A DNA stretch of 64,000 bases from Muricea muricata (lineage: Eukaryota > Cnidaria > Anthozoa > Malacalcyonacea > Plexauridae). Below the pieces are notes generated by a model, which did not search any database, was not told where the DNA came from, and worked only from the letters and a program-made list of their open reading frames with translations. The first letter of the stretch is position 1. Every line of letters begins with the position of its first letter. This document shows, one piece after another, positions 25,965 through 38,347 of this stretch. The DNA lies in the NCBI GenBank assembly GCA_963855995.1, contig OY979729.1, positions 8,078,115-8,142,114 on the forward strand, given 5' to 3'. The position numbers and the translations under genes were made by a program.

Positions 25965-26865
25965 AACCTCTTGCTTTTTATAACGAGTCGCCCGAACGTG
26001 AAAACACAAAAACATGATTGAATGTTGACGAATTGATAGCGAAATAAATTGAAACGAGTGGTCTGATCTGTAGCCTGGTGTCTGGTAATATATTGGTGTT
26101 CTGTCGTTGCCAAACGATAACTCATTATCAAGCGGTCACAGAATAAAGGAAGCGAATTTTGTCGTTAAAACATTTGCTTCCATTGTCACTCATTCTCGTC
26201 TCGGTTCTTATCATGTTTTTGCGTTATGATTAATGAGTGTGACTTGTGTTTTCTATGTAATATATTGATACATGTGTGCTTACGGAGTTATGCTGGTCGT
26301 ATGAAGTCGCCTGCTCACTTGACTCCAAATATGATTGTTTTGAATACCCAAACAATGTTGAGAGAAAGAAGGGCATATGTATTAATGACCTTATCTATTG
26401 CTAAATCTCTTCAGAATGCTTTTCAGGTTCTTCATTCTTCAGGTTCCATGTTATGCCAGAATATTATTCAGTGTTCATTGTGAAATATCAAATATGATTT
26501 ATACAGGCTTTAATAAGATAATAGGATTTATATATATATATATATCGAAGCGAAAATTAATGGTATTAAAATAGTTTTGACGGCTTATTAGAAGTGACGA
26601 TACCTAACTCTAATAAATATTTATTTTGCTCATGGCTCTATGTTGATATTTGTCCTGCATACGATGCTAACGGAATGTACCAGAAACACAAAGGTCAAAA
26701 TCCTAGGACATTTGACTCAGTTGTTCTATTTTCCCCTTATTCACTTCTTGAGCGCGGCTATTCAACATGCCCGCCGGTCTCAAAATATGACGTGTTTCCG
26801 GCTTCAATTTTTACTTGGGTTTTGCATTTCGCTGCACTGTGATGATGCCGTTGTAGTACGTATAA
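25965..26865. other. Intergenic, nothing recognised
   Basis: A TA dinucleotide run lies at about 26529-26545. Several short ORFs have no recognisable content. Confidence 0.4.
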
Positions 26866-26869
26866 TATA

Positions 26870-27014
26870 GAAGTTCAGATTTGGCTTCCAATACCTCTAC
26901 CGCTACCTTAATCTGCCTTTCAGCCAATCAGATGCGCCAGACCTACCCGATTAACCAATCAAATTGTTTAAAGGTAGCGGTAGAGGAAGATTAAGTCAAA
27001 TCTGAACCTCTGTA
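26870..27014. mobile_element. Hairpin MITE, AGGTTCAGATTTG family
   Basis: The left end gaagttcagatttggctt and the reversed right end gaggttcagatttgactta pair and continue to cctctaccgctacctt. TA-containing sequence lies on both sides. The central loop has two ccaatcaRat words. A one-ended relative lies at 34916-35035. Confidence 0.65.
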
Positions 27015-27019
27015 ATAAA

Positions 27020-28300
27020 TAAGCACACGTATGTTGGAAAATAATCCTTCCACAAGTAGTGATCGAAGATATCGTTCATGAAAATATAAAAGTACCGCTC
27101 GACCGAGAATCTTTAGAGATTTTATTTCTGAAGTTTACGATATAAATTTGCGATATAAATTGTTTTATCGTCAATACGGTAACGTTGATGAGTTGCGGTA
27201 ACAGAACACTGTTAACCAGCGTATATATAATATATATTATAGTTCACAAACTAACATTTTTGTCGATACTTTAGAACATAATAAGACCAAATGTAAAATC
27301 ACCTTTCCCTTCAGCTATTATCGCGTAATTTTATAAACAGGTGTGACAACGTTCAATCTTTGTAACTCGCCATACCACTCTCCATTCCTGTACTAGCAAG
27401 GATTGGAGCTTCCATTGTCACGTTAATTCGCCTTCTTCATTGTATTCCTGCCGATTATAAATAACGTTTTTATCGCCCGCTAAGGATCACGCCCAACCAT
27501 TGTTCATTCAAAGACCAGGAAATTATTACCCCCTAATCAGGTTATTGGCCAAATCACGTTACAAAACTGATTGGATTGTTCGAACGTTGTTAGCCAGCCA
27601 GCACGAGCTCGCGAAAAGAACGGAAAGCGCTTGTATTTATTTATTTTTCACTAATCTATCACAATCTTGCATCTCTTTCTCTGATTGTTTGCGAACGTCC
27701 GTTATAATTTGGCAACTTGAGATTTTCATATCGCATTTCCTTCCGTGATGTGCACCATATTGGAGCGTGATAATACGCAATTAACGGCCCATTTCCTTGC
27801 CGCCTGGCGTATAAATCAACTCTTGATTGCTTTTCCAGTTACGGCAAAACATCCGAAGAAAACTGACACCATATATAGTGGCAAGGACTCGAGATACTTT
27901 GTAAAGATCAGGAAAATTTATTATTTCTGGTAAGTTGACCAAGTACTTTTATGATAGCTTAAAACCGTACCCGCAAGCGGTTATTTCGCACATGTGAGTC
28001 GTGGTAATTTTCCTAAGCAAAAGTTTAGTGCTTGTTTACGCGAGATCGGAATTAAAATAGTGTGTTAGAAATGTCTTCAATTTAGCCTTAAGTTAAACCT
28101 TTACGGATTACCATCGAAGCGACATCAACTCACTGTCTTGTCATTTGAATTAGCTCTTTGCGCTGATATTTGGTGTTATAGGCTTGCACTTTTCATAATT
28201 GCAGTTTTTCTGTTATTTATTTTCTGCTATATTGTTAGAACCTTGAGTGCACCAAATTATTCCTACAAAAAATTGATGTCGCTCTATAATAGTACCGTAT
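27020..28300. other. Intergenic, nothing recognised
   Basis: An AT-rich palindromic run (tatatataatatatatta) lies near 27223. ORFs at 27500 and 27745 have no recognisable domain. Confidence 0.4.
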
Positions 28301-28305
28301 AAATA

Positions 28306-28404
28306 TTACACGGTAGCTTGAAGACATGAATATTATTTTCTCGTATTGAACATATTATTTTCACCACTCGAAAATAATATTCATATCTTCGTGCCACCAT
28401 GTAG
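28306..28404. mobile_element. Hairpin MITE family C, short copy
   Basis: Arms at 28308-28343 and 28369-28404 pair: tgaagacatgaatattattt against aataatattcatatcttcg. The ends are near tacacggtagc and gccaccatgta. The same layout is seen at 41027-41528 and, with other arm sequence, at 39222-39332. Confidence 0.65.
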
Positions 28405-28837
28405 CTGTCGTTACTCTGAGTTTCACGATCTCCGAAGTGCGTGAAACTCGAAAAGTATCAACAGCTAAAATGTGCATGAAAAGTAGCAACAGCTAAACAA
28501 TTTGTCTTTGTTGATTTATACTCGCGTTACTAGTAATAGTATTGAGCGCTCTTTAGTTTTATGTCATCTGAATACTGAATCGGACAGAATCGCATGAGCA
28601 TTAACTCGCCGCATTATTGACTAAAAAGCAAGTTGATTGAATGTATAGTGATATGGTAATAGAGTGTTGGCGAATGTTCTAGTGTTCTCTATTGAGATAA
28701 AGCATGCAACCTAAGCGGTAGCGACCGGGCGAAAACCCAACTGCTCAAAGCAAAGTGACGCGCTAGCTCCAAATGCGCTGCATAAGCGACGTGAATATTT
28801 TGACTTGGTCGCTACTTAATTTAACGACGCCGGATAG

Positions 28838-28912
28838 TTTTGTGGAAACACCACGTAAATTAACGCTCGCAAGGCTTTCGATGCGTCTGCTCGGATCTTT
28901 ATCAGTACCAAT
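28838..28912 (-). repeat. Repeat with hammerhead-like core
   Basis: On the minus strand it reads GGTACTGATAAAGATCCGAG, CAGACGCATC, GAAAGCCTTGCGAGCG, then taatttacgtggtg. CTGATAA, a short GAT/ATC stem and GAAA lie in hammerhead order. The downstream taatttacgtggtg block recurs at 33588-33640 (+ strand). Confidence 0.4.
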
Positions 28913-28919
28913 GATGAAC

Positions 28920-29660
28920 TAAAAGAACATACAAGGGACTCAATTTTCGAATATGAATTATTGATCAATACTGAAAGCATTCTAAATTTGGTTGTTTCGT
29001 TTTTATAAACGAATTATTTCAACACCTCAAGATCATTTTACGCTGCGTTTGATCCTGGGTAGGCGGGACCATCAACATATAATCAGCCCCTCTGATGTTA
29101 TGCTGTCTACTAGAGAATTCACCAATCGTCATCAGCAACGGCAGATAACAATATCTCATCAATTTGTGTACGCTATGTAGCGAAGTATCCATGTTATAAT
29201 AATTTTTATTGATCTTCTAAAATAACTTATTTGTCCTTTGACTACTTTTATACATGACTACACTTCGCGAATTTACATAAAAACTTCTCCACGACTTGAA
29301 AAACGTTTTCCTCGAGTATAACTAGGGTGCATTGGCTTGGACTTTATTTCGGACAGTATATTTCGTCTTGCTGGTCGTATACTTGCATATCAGCCCGGAA
29401 CTTAGGAAGAGTGTGTAAGTCCCTGTTGCGTGACCTCAAATTGCGTTACATTTATAATGATACCATTACGCAGAAATCATAATATTTTTGATCGGGTGCC
29501 GAGTTTCTTATGTCATGGTACCTGTCCCTCAGTAGTCGGAGCGAACTGTGTCTCGTAGTGTCTTCAAAATTCTGATTACTGCTCACACAGTTGCATATAA
29601 AAATATAAAATTGCATTTGGGTACACGCTTACACAGCCGGAAAGCCACTGATGTCCAGTT
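28920..29660. other. Intergenic, nothing recognised
   Basis: No exon or repeat pair was supported. Confidence 0.4.
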
Positions 29661-29667
29661 AAACTAA

Positions 29668-29935
29668 ATAGATCAGACAAGTACTGGCACTAGTTGTCCA
29701 ATACGACAGTAGAAATTCATTTCCCGCGACAAAAACTATTAAAATTCCTCGTGTAATGTAATTTACTCTGTTGTCAAATTTATGGCAGACTTAAAATTGA
29801 CTTCACTAAATGTTATTGCTAAGTATCAACAAGTTTCGTTAACAGAAATAGAAGTTATAAAACGTGATTAAAAACAGGAAAATGAATTTGGTAGCTAGTC
29901 CCATGGCTTTACTAACTGTATAGATCAGCTAGTTA
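29668..29935 (+). repeat. Dispersed repeat shared with 54306-54545
   Basis: Both copies carry, in order, cactagttgtc, gtaatttact/ataatttact, ggYagactta, aagtWtcaacaagttt and tttggtagctagt. They are clearly diverged and in the same orientation. The type is unknown; there is no terminal inverted repeat. Confidence 0.55.
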
Positions 29936-30276
29936 TAAGTTGACAATTTTACCAGCTTGTTGCAAATCGTTAGAAGCAAGAACTAGTCTGTTGAGAACTT
30001 TATGAAGGGATGTCTTTTGAACTATGGACGGAAGACAGAACTCAGAAGGTGGATTTGTTTATTGTACGTAAATTTCTCATCATTAGGTGATCTTGTGTCG
30101 TCTCAATTCAGCAATCTCTACTTGGCGTTGGCAATGCATTCTACTAGTTCAAATGTACAGGGCGCTATCTTTTCCGGCGTAAGCGGGGATTGTCGACAGT
30201 TTTCTATTTGAAATAGGCTTAATCAAGTTCACCTAAACCTTGTTCACACCTTCGTATTTTTGGCGATTTTCTCTTC

Positions 30277-30426
30277 CTGGGGCCAGTTGTATAAAAAGTG
30301 ACTGAAGGTAACTATGATTAGTGAAAACATTAACCAATCAGAACAACATATTTTGTACTTAATCACTATTTAACTACAAAACAGTGATTAAAAAAGTGAT
30401 TAGGAGTTTTATACAACCGGCCCCAG
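30277..30426. mobile_element. MITE with CTGGGGCC ends
   Basis: The left end CTGGGGCCAGTTGTATAAAA and the reversed right end CTGGGGCCGGTTGTATAAAA pair over 20 bases with one mismatch. Further in, gtgactgaaggtaac and gtgattaggag are weakly related. It is 150 bp; no duplication was identified. Confidence 0.75.
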
Positions 30427-30429
30427 GTT

Positions 30430-30860
30430 GATATGATAAACGATTACATTTCCAATACAAATAATGAAATATAGAATCTGAAAATGAACAATCTTGATTC
30501 TTTTACATCTCAGTCGTTCAGACGCATATCGCCAATACTTACGGCAGTGTGAATCGTTTCATGCTCGTATGTTGTTTATATTAAACCCTAGTTTATTTTA
30601 TGTCAAGCTGACCTTTGCGTGACCCGCAGCACAGTGCGGCTCAGTCATGCCGAGTGATGACGCAACTTAAAAAGAGAACACAAAATCCTGAAAAAGAGCA
30701 GCTCGATATAATTTGCTGAAATTTAAAAATTGCAAGTTTAACGACTGCTTAATAATTTTATGTGCGTTCGAAACGCTCGAGTTGGAACCCGAACGTTTAT
30801 CCACTTAAACAATGTCCCATAACTGGTATAGGTTCCTGCGCTACCCGAAGTCCTGCATTA
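30430..30860. other. Intergenic, nothing recognised
   Basis: No gene or repeat pair was supported. Confidence 0.4.
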
Positions 30861-30863
30861 AGA

Positions 30864-31347
30864 AATAATGTGTGTTCTCTCTCCTCCGTAGACGCTTTAA
30901 TACCGCGAAAATAAAAGCGAAAGAGGCCCAGAGAAGCCTCTGTCAGATTTCTCACTCAATATGGCGTCGAACCGGGGGGATGATACAGACTATATTTGAA
31001 GAATACGATACAGAAAACGACATATGATACGATACATTTAGTTTGACAATGTAGTGCAATATGCCCATACCGTCTACTGATATATCTTGCAGTGAAATGT
31101 TTAGCTCTTCCATCGCCTTGACCTGTTTTTATACAAGAAACAGATGTCGTGCCTTTGGTACAGATATCGTGAGAAATCTGGCAGAGGCTTCTCTCGCTTT
31201 TATTTATGCGGTATTTCGTCATCGCCTCGCCCGCGCATTGGATCGCCAGCGTTGCTAGAGAAATGCTTATCATCTAGCGCACTTGCATTACTAAATACTA
31301 GAAAATCCTCAAAGCCTCTGCGGAGGAGAGAGATGTGTGTTAATAAG
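30864..31347. mobile_element. Non-autonomous element with interrupted inverted repeats
   Basis: The outer ends pair (aataatgtgtgttctctctc with gagagagatgtgtgttaata) and so does an inner block (aataccgcgaaaataaaagc and cctctgtcagatttctcac with their inverses at 31168-31215). About 90 bases on the right arm are unpaired. ORFs on both strands are shadows of the arms. The right flank is weakly similar to 10250-10390. Confidence 0.6.
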
Positions 31348-31349
31348 AC

Positions 31350-33580
31350 GCACCGGGCTAAATTTACCTGCTTTCTAAATTTAGCTATATAGGTGTTGCT
31401 ATACGTGTCTGTCACAATTGCATGGTGTCGACAATTACATCGTTTAACGCTGTCAAGTTTTCATTTAGTTATAAGTTGTGTTGTATTTGTTCAAGTAATT
31501 ACTTAGGATATGTGGCTCCTGTAGCTTCCACTTTACTGACGGATTTCCACTCCCGAAACATTCCTGGAGTTCCTCAAATTGCATGATCACGCTTTCTCAC
31601 GCTGTGAAATAATTTCACTTATTTCCTATATTATTTTGCGTCTAAGAATAGTCACAGTGCAAATGCTCCATTTCCTCTCTGCATGCGTTAGACTTTCCAA
31701 CATCAATGGTTTGGTCGAGCATGGACAGGGATTATTCTAAGTAAGAAAAGTACGAAAAATGATAAGATTCATATATAGATTAGGCTATGTGCACACGAGG
31801 TCGTTTCCGAGCGTTCTCACAACAGTCAAAATGAAAACAATATGAACTATAAAAATTTTGATCGCATGAAGTTTGTAGTTTTTGTCCTGAGGTGAGGTTC
31901 ATGCTGGTTTTCATTTATTAAATTATGTCAACAAGTCGGGAGCTTTTTGAAATAATTTGGAATGAAACGCACGCAAACGACACCGACTTGTGCAGGTAGC
32001 CTTAGCGACATTAGGGATTTATGCATTTATACTTTTATGTTGACAGTAATGATGCTTAAGGAATTTCCGCGTCCCCTTGAGCATACTTTTAACCGTCATA
32101 GCCAGGACTACGACTGAAGATCCAGTATTTTGTGTCCTCAAAGCGAATCAAGAACGGTAGCGTGCAAACCAACTACGCAATTTTCAACTTAATCGATAAT
32201 TTTTAGCTTTAAACAACCTTTTTAAGACTTAAGTAATGACACTTTGACAAAAGAATTCAGTATGAAAGCATTCGAGTAAAGTTTACGATAGTAAGTAACA
32301 CTTTTTGTCTTCAGATATTGAATTTTATATTTTACATGTTCTGGTAGTCCGTTGTCAGAAGGCTATCTTAAAGTCCCTATTATAGAAAACTGCCCTACGT
32401 AAATGCATGTTCTTCGATTCTCCTATTTAAAGTTTTTCCAATGTATATCACCAACTATATGGAGGCAAATGAGCCAAAATCACCACGGGCATGGATTTTT
32501 AGTTATAATTTTAAGTAAGTAATAAAATATTTATGACACAATAACACATGTATGCATGCTGAACATTTGGGCTGATATACTATCTGAATGAATAAATTAC
32601 TTCGTAAATCACTCAAAAAATAATGTTGTAAGCTTAGAATTATTTCTAAATTCTAATCAATGATAAATAATTTGAAAATTATATTGCGACCATTAATTAA
32701 CGCATTTTATTATAATTTCTTTTGTAAATTATGGTTTTCAAGTACTTTGATTGGTTGCCTGACCAGTAGATATGAAGCATTACTTACTAGTTGGCATTTT
32801 TTTTTCAAAATGACCGCCAATGAATGTCCTTTTGAAATTTTATACTTTTGCCAAAATAAACAAATGGAGAAAAATTGCATTAATACAAAATCAAAGAATA
32901 TAAACAAACTTTGATGTCTGCAAATAACTTATTAAAAACTTTTTTCACTATTTAAAAATTAAAAATACACTTTAGTCTTTACTTAAAAACTGTGTTAATA
33001 AAAGAAGTGCATTTTTTACATGTTATACTAAACAAATTATACTGAAACAATTATTCGCCTCAGGCTCGCGGTGATTGACAGTATATCACCAAAATATTGA
33101 CAGAGCCGCTGGAATTAAAACAAATGTACCAAACGATATTGATCAAGAAACGGTTGCTAAATATACTGGGATGGGAAACTCTCAAAGTGCAAAGGTTAAA
33201 AAAATAAGGTGAAAATGATGTTTAAAATTTTTGAAATATAGGCACTCAAATACAACGTGATAAGTCGAGTTTATGTGATCATGTTCTAATTTTAAAATTA
33301 GAATATCGTCCCTCTCTATTAAGAACTGATCTTTAAATGCACATATATTAATTTAGCTACTGTAGACTGCTCATAATTAGCATGCTAATTCACTCCTTAT
33401 TGTTGTTACTTGTTTGTAGTTAAGTTATTTTCCCTTTAGCTAAAACTTTGAAAATATTTCGGAATTTTTTGCGCGCCCATTGTAGAAACCAGTGTTATCG
33501 TCATCATCATGTGCTCTATAGCGCTGTTTAATGCAACTTCTGGCGTACAGAGAAAAAATATCATCGCCGAATTTCCGAGA
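31350..33580. other. Intergenic, nothing recognised
   Basis: Very AT-rich, with A/T-rich short ORFs only. No gene, RNA or inverted repeat was supported. Confidence 0.4.
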
Positions 33581-33587
33581 TTACGCG

Positions 33588-33640
33588 GGTCGAAAGCTTT
33601 GCGACAGTAAAATTTACGTGGTGTAAATTTCCACAAAAAT
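33588..33640 (+). repeat. Fragment of the hammerhead-like repeat family
   Basis: It reads cgggtcgaaagctttgcgac, then aatttacgtggtg and tttccaca, matching the downstream part of 28838-28912 on the opposite strand. The CTGATRA part is not recognisable here. Confidence 0.4.
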
Positions 33641-33644
33641 AATG

Positions 33645-34910
33645 CGATGATTGTAGCTTCATTTTTAAATCGTCTCTCAATTTCACCGGTCCCGTTGCCA
33701 ATAACAACCGGAGACTGTAATGTGTTTAAACCTAAATCTTAAGCTCAGCTTGACTTTTATGACGAAGGGTCTTTTGATTCAATCGTATCTAGTATCCAAA
33801 ACCAAGAGCAAAGGTATTTCCACACTTTATCTACTTTTTTGATAAAATCCCTCGCATAGCATTCTATAGGCGCTTATGCTATATTTAGCCTCACTTTGCC
33901 CAAAGGAAAATTCTGTATATAATGAGCCTTGCAGATGTTTTGACGACAAGAATAGCAAAGAACATCCTTAAATAGATCACCAGATTACAAAAGCGTGCCC
34001 GACGTATGCCACTACTTAGCGCCTGTTGAGTGATAAAATATGACTTCTATATGATTATTGCGTGGATTACTGCTTAGTGGTCTAAAAACATTTTATGCTC
34101 GCGCGGTGCCTGAAGAAGTCGACCGTGGATAGACACGACAGACCTGCTGAATTTTGTCATATTCGGCCCGAATGTGGAGAATCAAAAACAGCTGAAAGCA
34201 AAGTTGTAAGTTCATGAGTCAATGTTTAACTCGAAGCGTGCGAAATACATTTGATACCGGTGGTGATTTCTTGATTAAGTTTTGAAGTTCCATGCATTCA
34301 AAACTGCTTTTCAAGTAGGAATAAGTGTAGATCGAGCATATATTAAGACAACATTATAAATTGAGCTAAACCCCTTTAACATACAAAAGAATAGTAACTC
34401 CGAACAACATTTTGATTGTTTTAATGAATCGACGTTTCAACTATTAACATATGTAGCAAAATGACTTTGCGGTGAGTACTTTGCTGATGAATAATTAATT
34501 CGAGAGGTCATAACAAGTTTGCAATACGACAGGTCGACAAAACTGAATTCGATTGCTATTTGGTAATTTGTCAGTCTGAGGTTTCAGTGCAAAATAAAAC
34601 AGAAAAAGGAATTAGATCAAAACTGAGATGACAAAACAAGTCCATGGCTGGATTGTCTTGGCATATCATTTCATAACAGAAGTTCCAAAATATTATCTCG
34701 TTATATAATTTGCTGTACTAACCAGTTTCTGACCATATAGTTGTTAATAAGCTAAACTGGTCATTTCTTTGCTATCCGTACACAAGTACACTCGACAAAG
34801 CTAAAAAGCTTTGTATGTAGTGCGCTTAACACGAAAGAAATTACGTTTAGCAAGTTTTGTGTAGGTTCTGTAAGAAAATGCAAATTTGTAGTAACCGTGA
34901 CAAACCATGA
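33645..34910. other. Intergenic, nothing recognised
   Basis: No supported feature. Confidence 0.4.
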
Positions 34911-34915
34911 ATTAG

Positions 34916-35035
34916 AGAGGTTCAGATTTGACTACCACTACCACTACTGCAACCTTATACCGATTTTTAAGCAATCTGATTGGTCAGTTGGGTAGACCAA
35001 GCTCATTTGATTGGCTGAAAGATTCTACTCTAACA
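34916..35035. repeat. Diverged copy of the AGGTTCAGATTTG MITE
   Basis: The left end (agaggttcagatttgacta) matches 26870-27014, followed by a taccactaccactactgcaa variant of its arm and two tctgattgg/tttgattgg words in the loop. The right end is lost. Confidence 0.5.
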
Positions 35036-35332
35036 ACGTGAAGTCGCACTCTTGTAAGGATTGTAATTGTATTCCTTATAAGGGATAGGGATTAAATTAT
35101 AAGGCTGTACGCCTTTGGGGATTTGACATATTTGTGATATTGAGGACATTTTTGGATAAAATGTAAGATGTATTCTCAAACAAAAACGCTATCCTCTTTT
35201 TGGCTCTTTAAGTTACCGGAACTGCGTCATCTAGGCTAATGAGAGGTTACTGGTTACAGTGTTTAATGTAAACAAACTTTTTGTTTATATTTTGATCTTC
35301 TATATTTGTAAAAAAGTTATGTACTAACTCAA

Positions 35333-35953
35333 TGTTTGACCACAGTATAGGAAATGGACAGTAGGACCACTCAGCAGTGCAACACGGCGCCCTATTAGTT
35401 TGCAGTTTACTGGCTGCCACCAGCCAGTTCAGCGTTTTTATTGGCCAGAAAATGCAATTGACTGCAGTTGACATAATGGTAATGAGATGCGTAATGCGAT
35501 ATGCGTGGACACACAAACTTCAATTGACCATTCCCCAATTAGACAAACTTTTAAATTCGAAAACAATTTTAGCACAGTTAGAAAGAGCTTCCTAAATTTA
35601 GTAAAATTGTGAAGTTTGGTTGTAAAATATTGTAAAATGTCGAAAATATAGTAATTTAAAGTTTGCGAATTTTGTATACTTTTGTATTACGCGCGGGAAA
35701 AAGCGTTACCACATTTCCACATAGTGGTAACGCTTTTCCGTCCGTGATACAAAAGTATACAAAATTCGCAAACTTTACAGGACTAAATTTTCCACATTTT
35801 ATAATATTTTGCAACCAAACTTCACGTTTTCACTAAATTTAGGAAGCTCTTTCCAACTGTGCTAAAATTGTTTTCAAATTTTAAAAGTTTGTACAATTGG
35901 GGGACGGTCCATTGAGTGGCTTCACTGTCTATTTCCTATACTGTGGTTTGACA
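35333..35953. mobile_element. Outer MITE carrying a family B copy
   Basis: Arms of about 41 bases at 35333-35373 and 35913-35953 pair: ccacagtataggaaatggac, then gtagRaccactca. Between them are a dispersed-repeat block (35415-35520, also at 6650-6780) and a full family B hairpin at 35524-35912. The family B copy directly abuts the right arm. Confidence 0.7.
35524..35912. mobile_element. Hairpin MITE family B, most intact copy
   Basis: A near-complete hairpin of about 390 bp. The left arm reads tgaccattccccaattagac, aaattttagcac-type, then aagtttggttgtaaaatatt and tttgtattacgcgcggga; the right arm is its inverse, folding at about 35715. It is the best reference for the copies at 5403, 14490, 19625 and 36396. 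Confidence 0.8.
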
Positions 35954-36395
35954 CTCGAGGGTGGGTGTAGATTACGTTTCACAGGGGGAAAAGGAGGTTT
36001 CACAATTCACACGTCTTAAAAAACAGCTTCACTTTTCATCTACATAACAGTTAATTTACAGATCTTTATCGTGTTCCTTTACATAGACTAGATCTTATTC
36101 CTTTCAATTTGTGTAGTCCTCCAATATGTATCGACCTCTGAAAGGCTTCCAAAGAATTTTTACTCTAGCTTATTTGGACAATCGACTCATAGTTCAGGAG
36201 CTTGACAACTATTATGACGTTCCTCTAACTTAAAAAACCAAAAATACATTGAAGATAAGGGTTTTTTCTGAAGTAATTTGCATTGAGTTTCGTCTTTTTA
36301 CAAATATGTTGAATCCCAAATGTCTGCATGTGCACCTTAAGATCGACCTTTGACAGTTCTGTTTTCATTCTTAGTTCTTGCAATCCTTGGCTTAA

Positions 36396-36733
36396 TGGAG
36401 GATTGCCCTTTTGAACAAACTCTTAAATTAGGAATGTTCATTAGCACAGCTGGAAAAAGCATCCTAAATTTAGTAAAATTGTGAAGTTTGGTTGCAAAAC
36501 ATTGTTAAATATGGAAAATATAGTCCGGTGAAGTTTGCGAATTTTATGCGTTCAGATTTCGAAATGTGATTACACTTTTCCGCGCATAATACAAAAGTAT
36601 ACAAAATTTGCAAACTTTACAGGGCTATATTTTCCACATTTTACAATATTTTGCAACGAAACTTCACCACTTTACTAAATTTAGAATGCTCTATCCAGTT
36701 GTGCTAATAAATATTCCTAATTCTAATTGTCCA
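36396..36733. mobile_element. Hairpin MITE family B, third copy
   Basis: It follows TTAA at 36392-36395 and ends near attgtcca at 36733. The arms share cacagctggaaaaagcatcc, taaatttagtaaaattgtga and gcaaactttacagggctata with the other copies, with more mismatches. Confidence 0.7.
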
Positions 36734-36739
36734 TTGTGC

Positions 36740-37640
36740 TCTAAATCCTAGTAGCTACATAACAATTACTCGCCGAAGGCGAGGTAATTACAGTTAAGCC
36801 TATCTTACAATACACCTGGAAATTTATACTAATACATATTAATTCCCTTAACCAGTTTATCGTATAACCTTTTATATCTGGCGATTAGAGCCATCATTTC
36901 GTTATCGAAAAGATGACCAACGTAGCATATGCTGTCTTCTGAGATAGAGCATCACTGAGATCAGGACTATTACTTTACCCACGTAAAATATCAGGACCTC
37001 TAAAAGTGGGTTCTGGAGTATTAGGACATATTGAATCTCGCTGAAATTCCACCGTTTTAAAACGTTGGAAGGTTGCAAGGCAAAAGCAAGACAGAAGCGC
37101 TGGTTGCCCAAGGTGCACTAACGGATCTAAAAAAGACCTAACCGGCAATTGATATGATACTTAGTTTGTTTTCGGGCACTGGAAACGAATCTCTCTAAAA
37201 CTAAGTTTGAGTTGTATACTTGACACTACTTGTTTCAAAGTCAGCACAACGAAGAACTTTGAAAACAAAATTATTTTTTCTAGCTTCCAAGCTAGCTTGT
37301 TCATGAAAGTTGGCTTTTGGCCTTGCTTTACCATAAAGAGTTTTAAAAGTTAAAAGTTGAGTGTTGTTGCATCGCCTCTGCCGTTCTTTAAAGCAGTTCT
37401 GTGTAACTTTACTTGGTGAATATCTATATACTCACTTCACAATTTGGTAGAATATCACGTAAATTCAAGTGATATCTCTGTTTAAAAGATGCAAGTACAA
37501 ACTCGTGAAATATATTTATAAGTAATACAAAGTCCTCGAACAGTCGAAAATTTAACAATTATTGGATGAGGCTGAGCGTGATATCAAGATTTATCCAGAA
37601 CGAGGTCAAAGTTATCTGAGCCATGGGAAAGCCGAATTCA
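36740..37640. other. Intergenic, nothing recognised
   Basis: No supported gene or element. ORFs are short and undistinguished. Confidence 0.4.
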
Positions 37641-37834
37641 ATAATTGTTTTATTATATCGAGCGAAAACTGCAAACATCGACAACCTCTTCGGCGCAAAG
37701 GTTTTCAAAACTCTCGGGTCTTTGTCGCTGAGTACAGTAAAATGTCGGCCTGGCACGTGACGCTATTAAAGGCTTCTCATTCATTGGACAATTGCGCGTG
37801 AATGTACGTATATGTACACGTGCAGCAATTGGTC

Positions 37835-38150
37835 AGGTAGATGCAACGTTGTTCGCTGAACAACGCGTGAACAATATTGTTATCAAGGTTTAACAATTCT
37901 TGTTGAATTGTCAATGTTGATGAGTATTGTTCGACCAACAGTTGTTCGATGTTGACAAAAAACAATAGTTGTTACAATGTTGTTGGGACAAGAGCTGACA
38001 ATAGTTAATGAAACAAGCTTGTTAATCGTTGTCACAACAATGATTAAACATTGATTGTTGACCGTGAACAATGGTTGAATAGAAGTTGAGAACAACTTGC
38101 AACAAATTGCCGACAACATTGCTCAACAATCCTGGTCAATAAACAACATT
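37835..38150. repeat. Degenerate (caacaat/attgttg)-rich block
   Basis: The sequence is saturated with aacaat, ttgtt and gttgac words on both strands, with many short inverted pairs (for example aacaatattgtt). It lies directly upstream of the IGFBP-domain gene. A sparser version occurs at 9590-9730. It may be a decayed satellite or a hairpin-rich element. Confidence 0.6.
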
Positions 38151-38269
38151 GAGGAGAGGGAAAGCAATCAAAATAGAGATCAGCGCCCAGCAGATGTGAC
38201 GCTGTTTTTAGAAAAAATACTGTCCCCGTAATTTTTGCTGGGATTGAAGTTGCTCATTTTTGCGGAGTG

Positions 38270-38278
38270 TATATATAT
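38270..38278 (+). promoter_or_regulatory. TATA box of the IGFBP-domain gene
   Basis: TATATATAT lies 70 bases before the first in-frame ATG (38348). That spacing puts a transcription start near 38300 with a 5' UTR of about 45-70 nt. No other core promoter element was identified. Confidence 0.55.
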
Positions 38279-38347
38279 GGGCAAAATAAACCAGCGCTGT
38301 AATCTGGGTTCTAGTCCCTTCCCTTGATTGTCTGTTGGAGTTTAATC

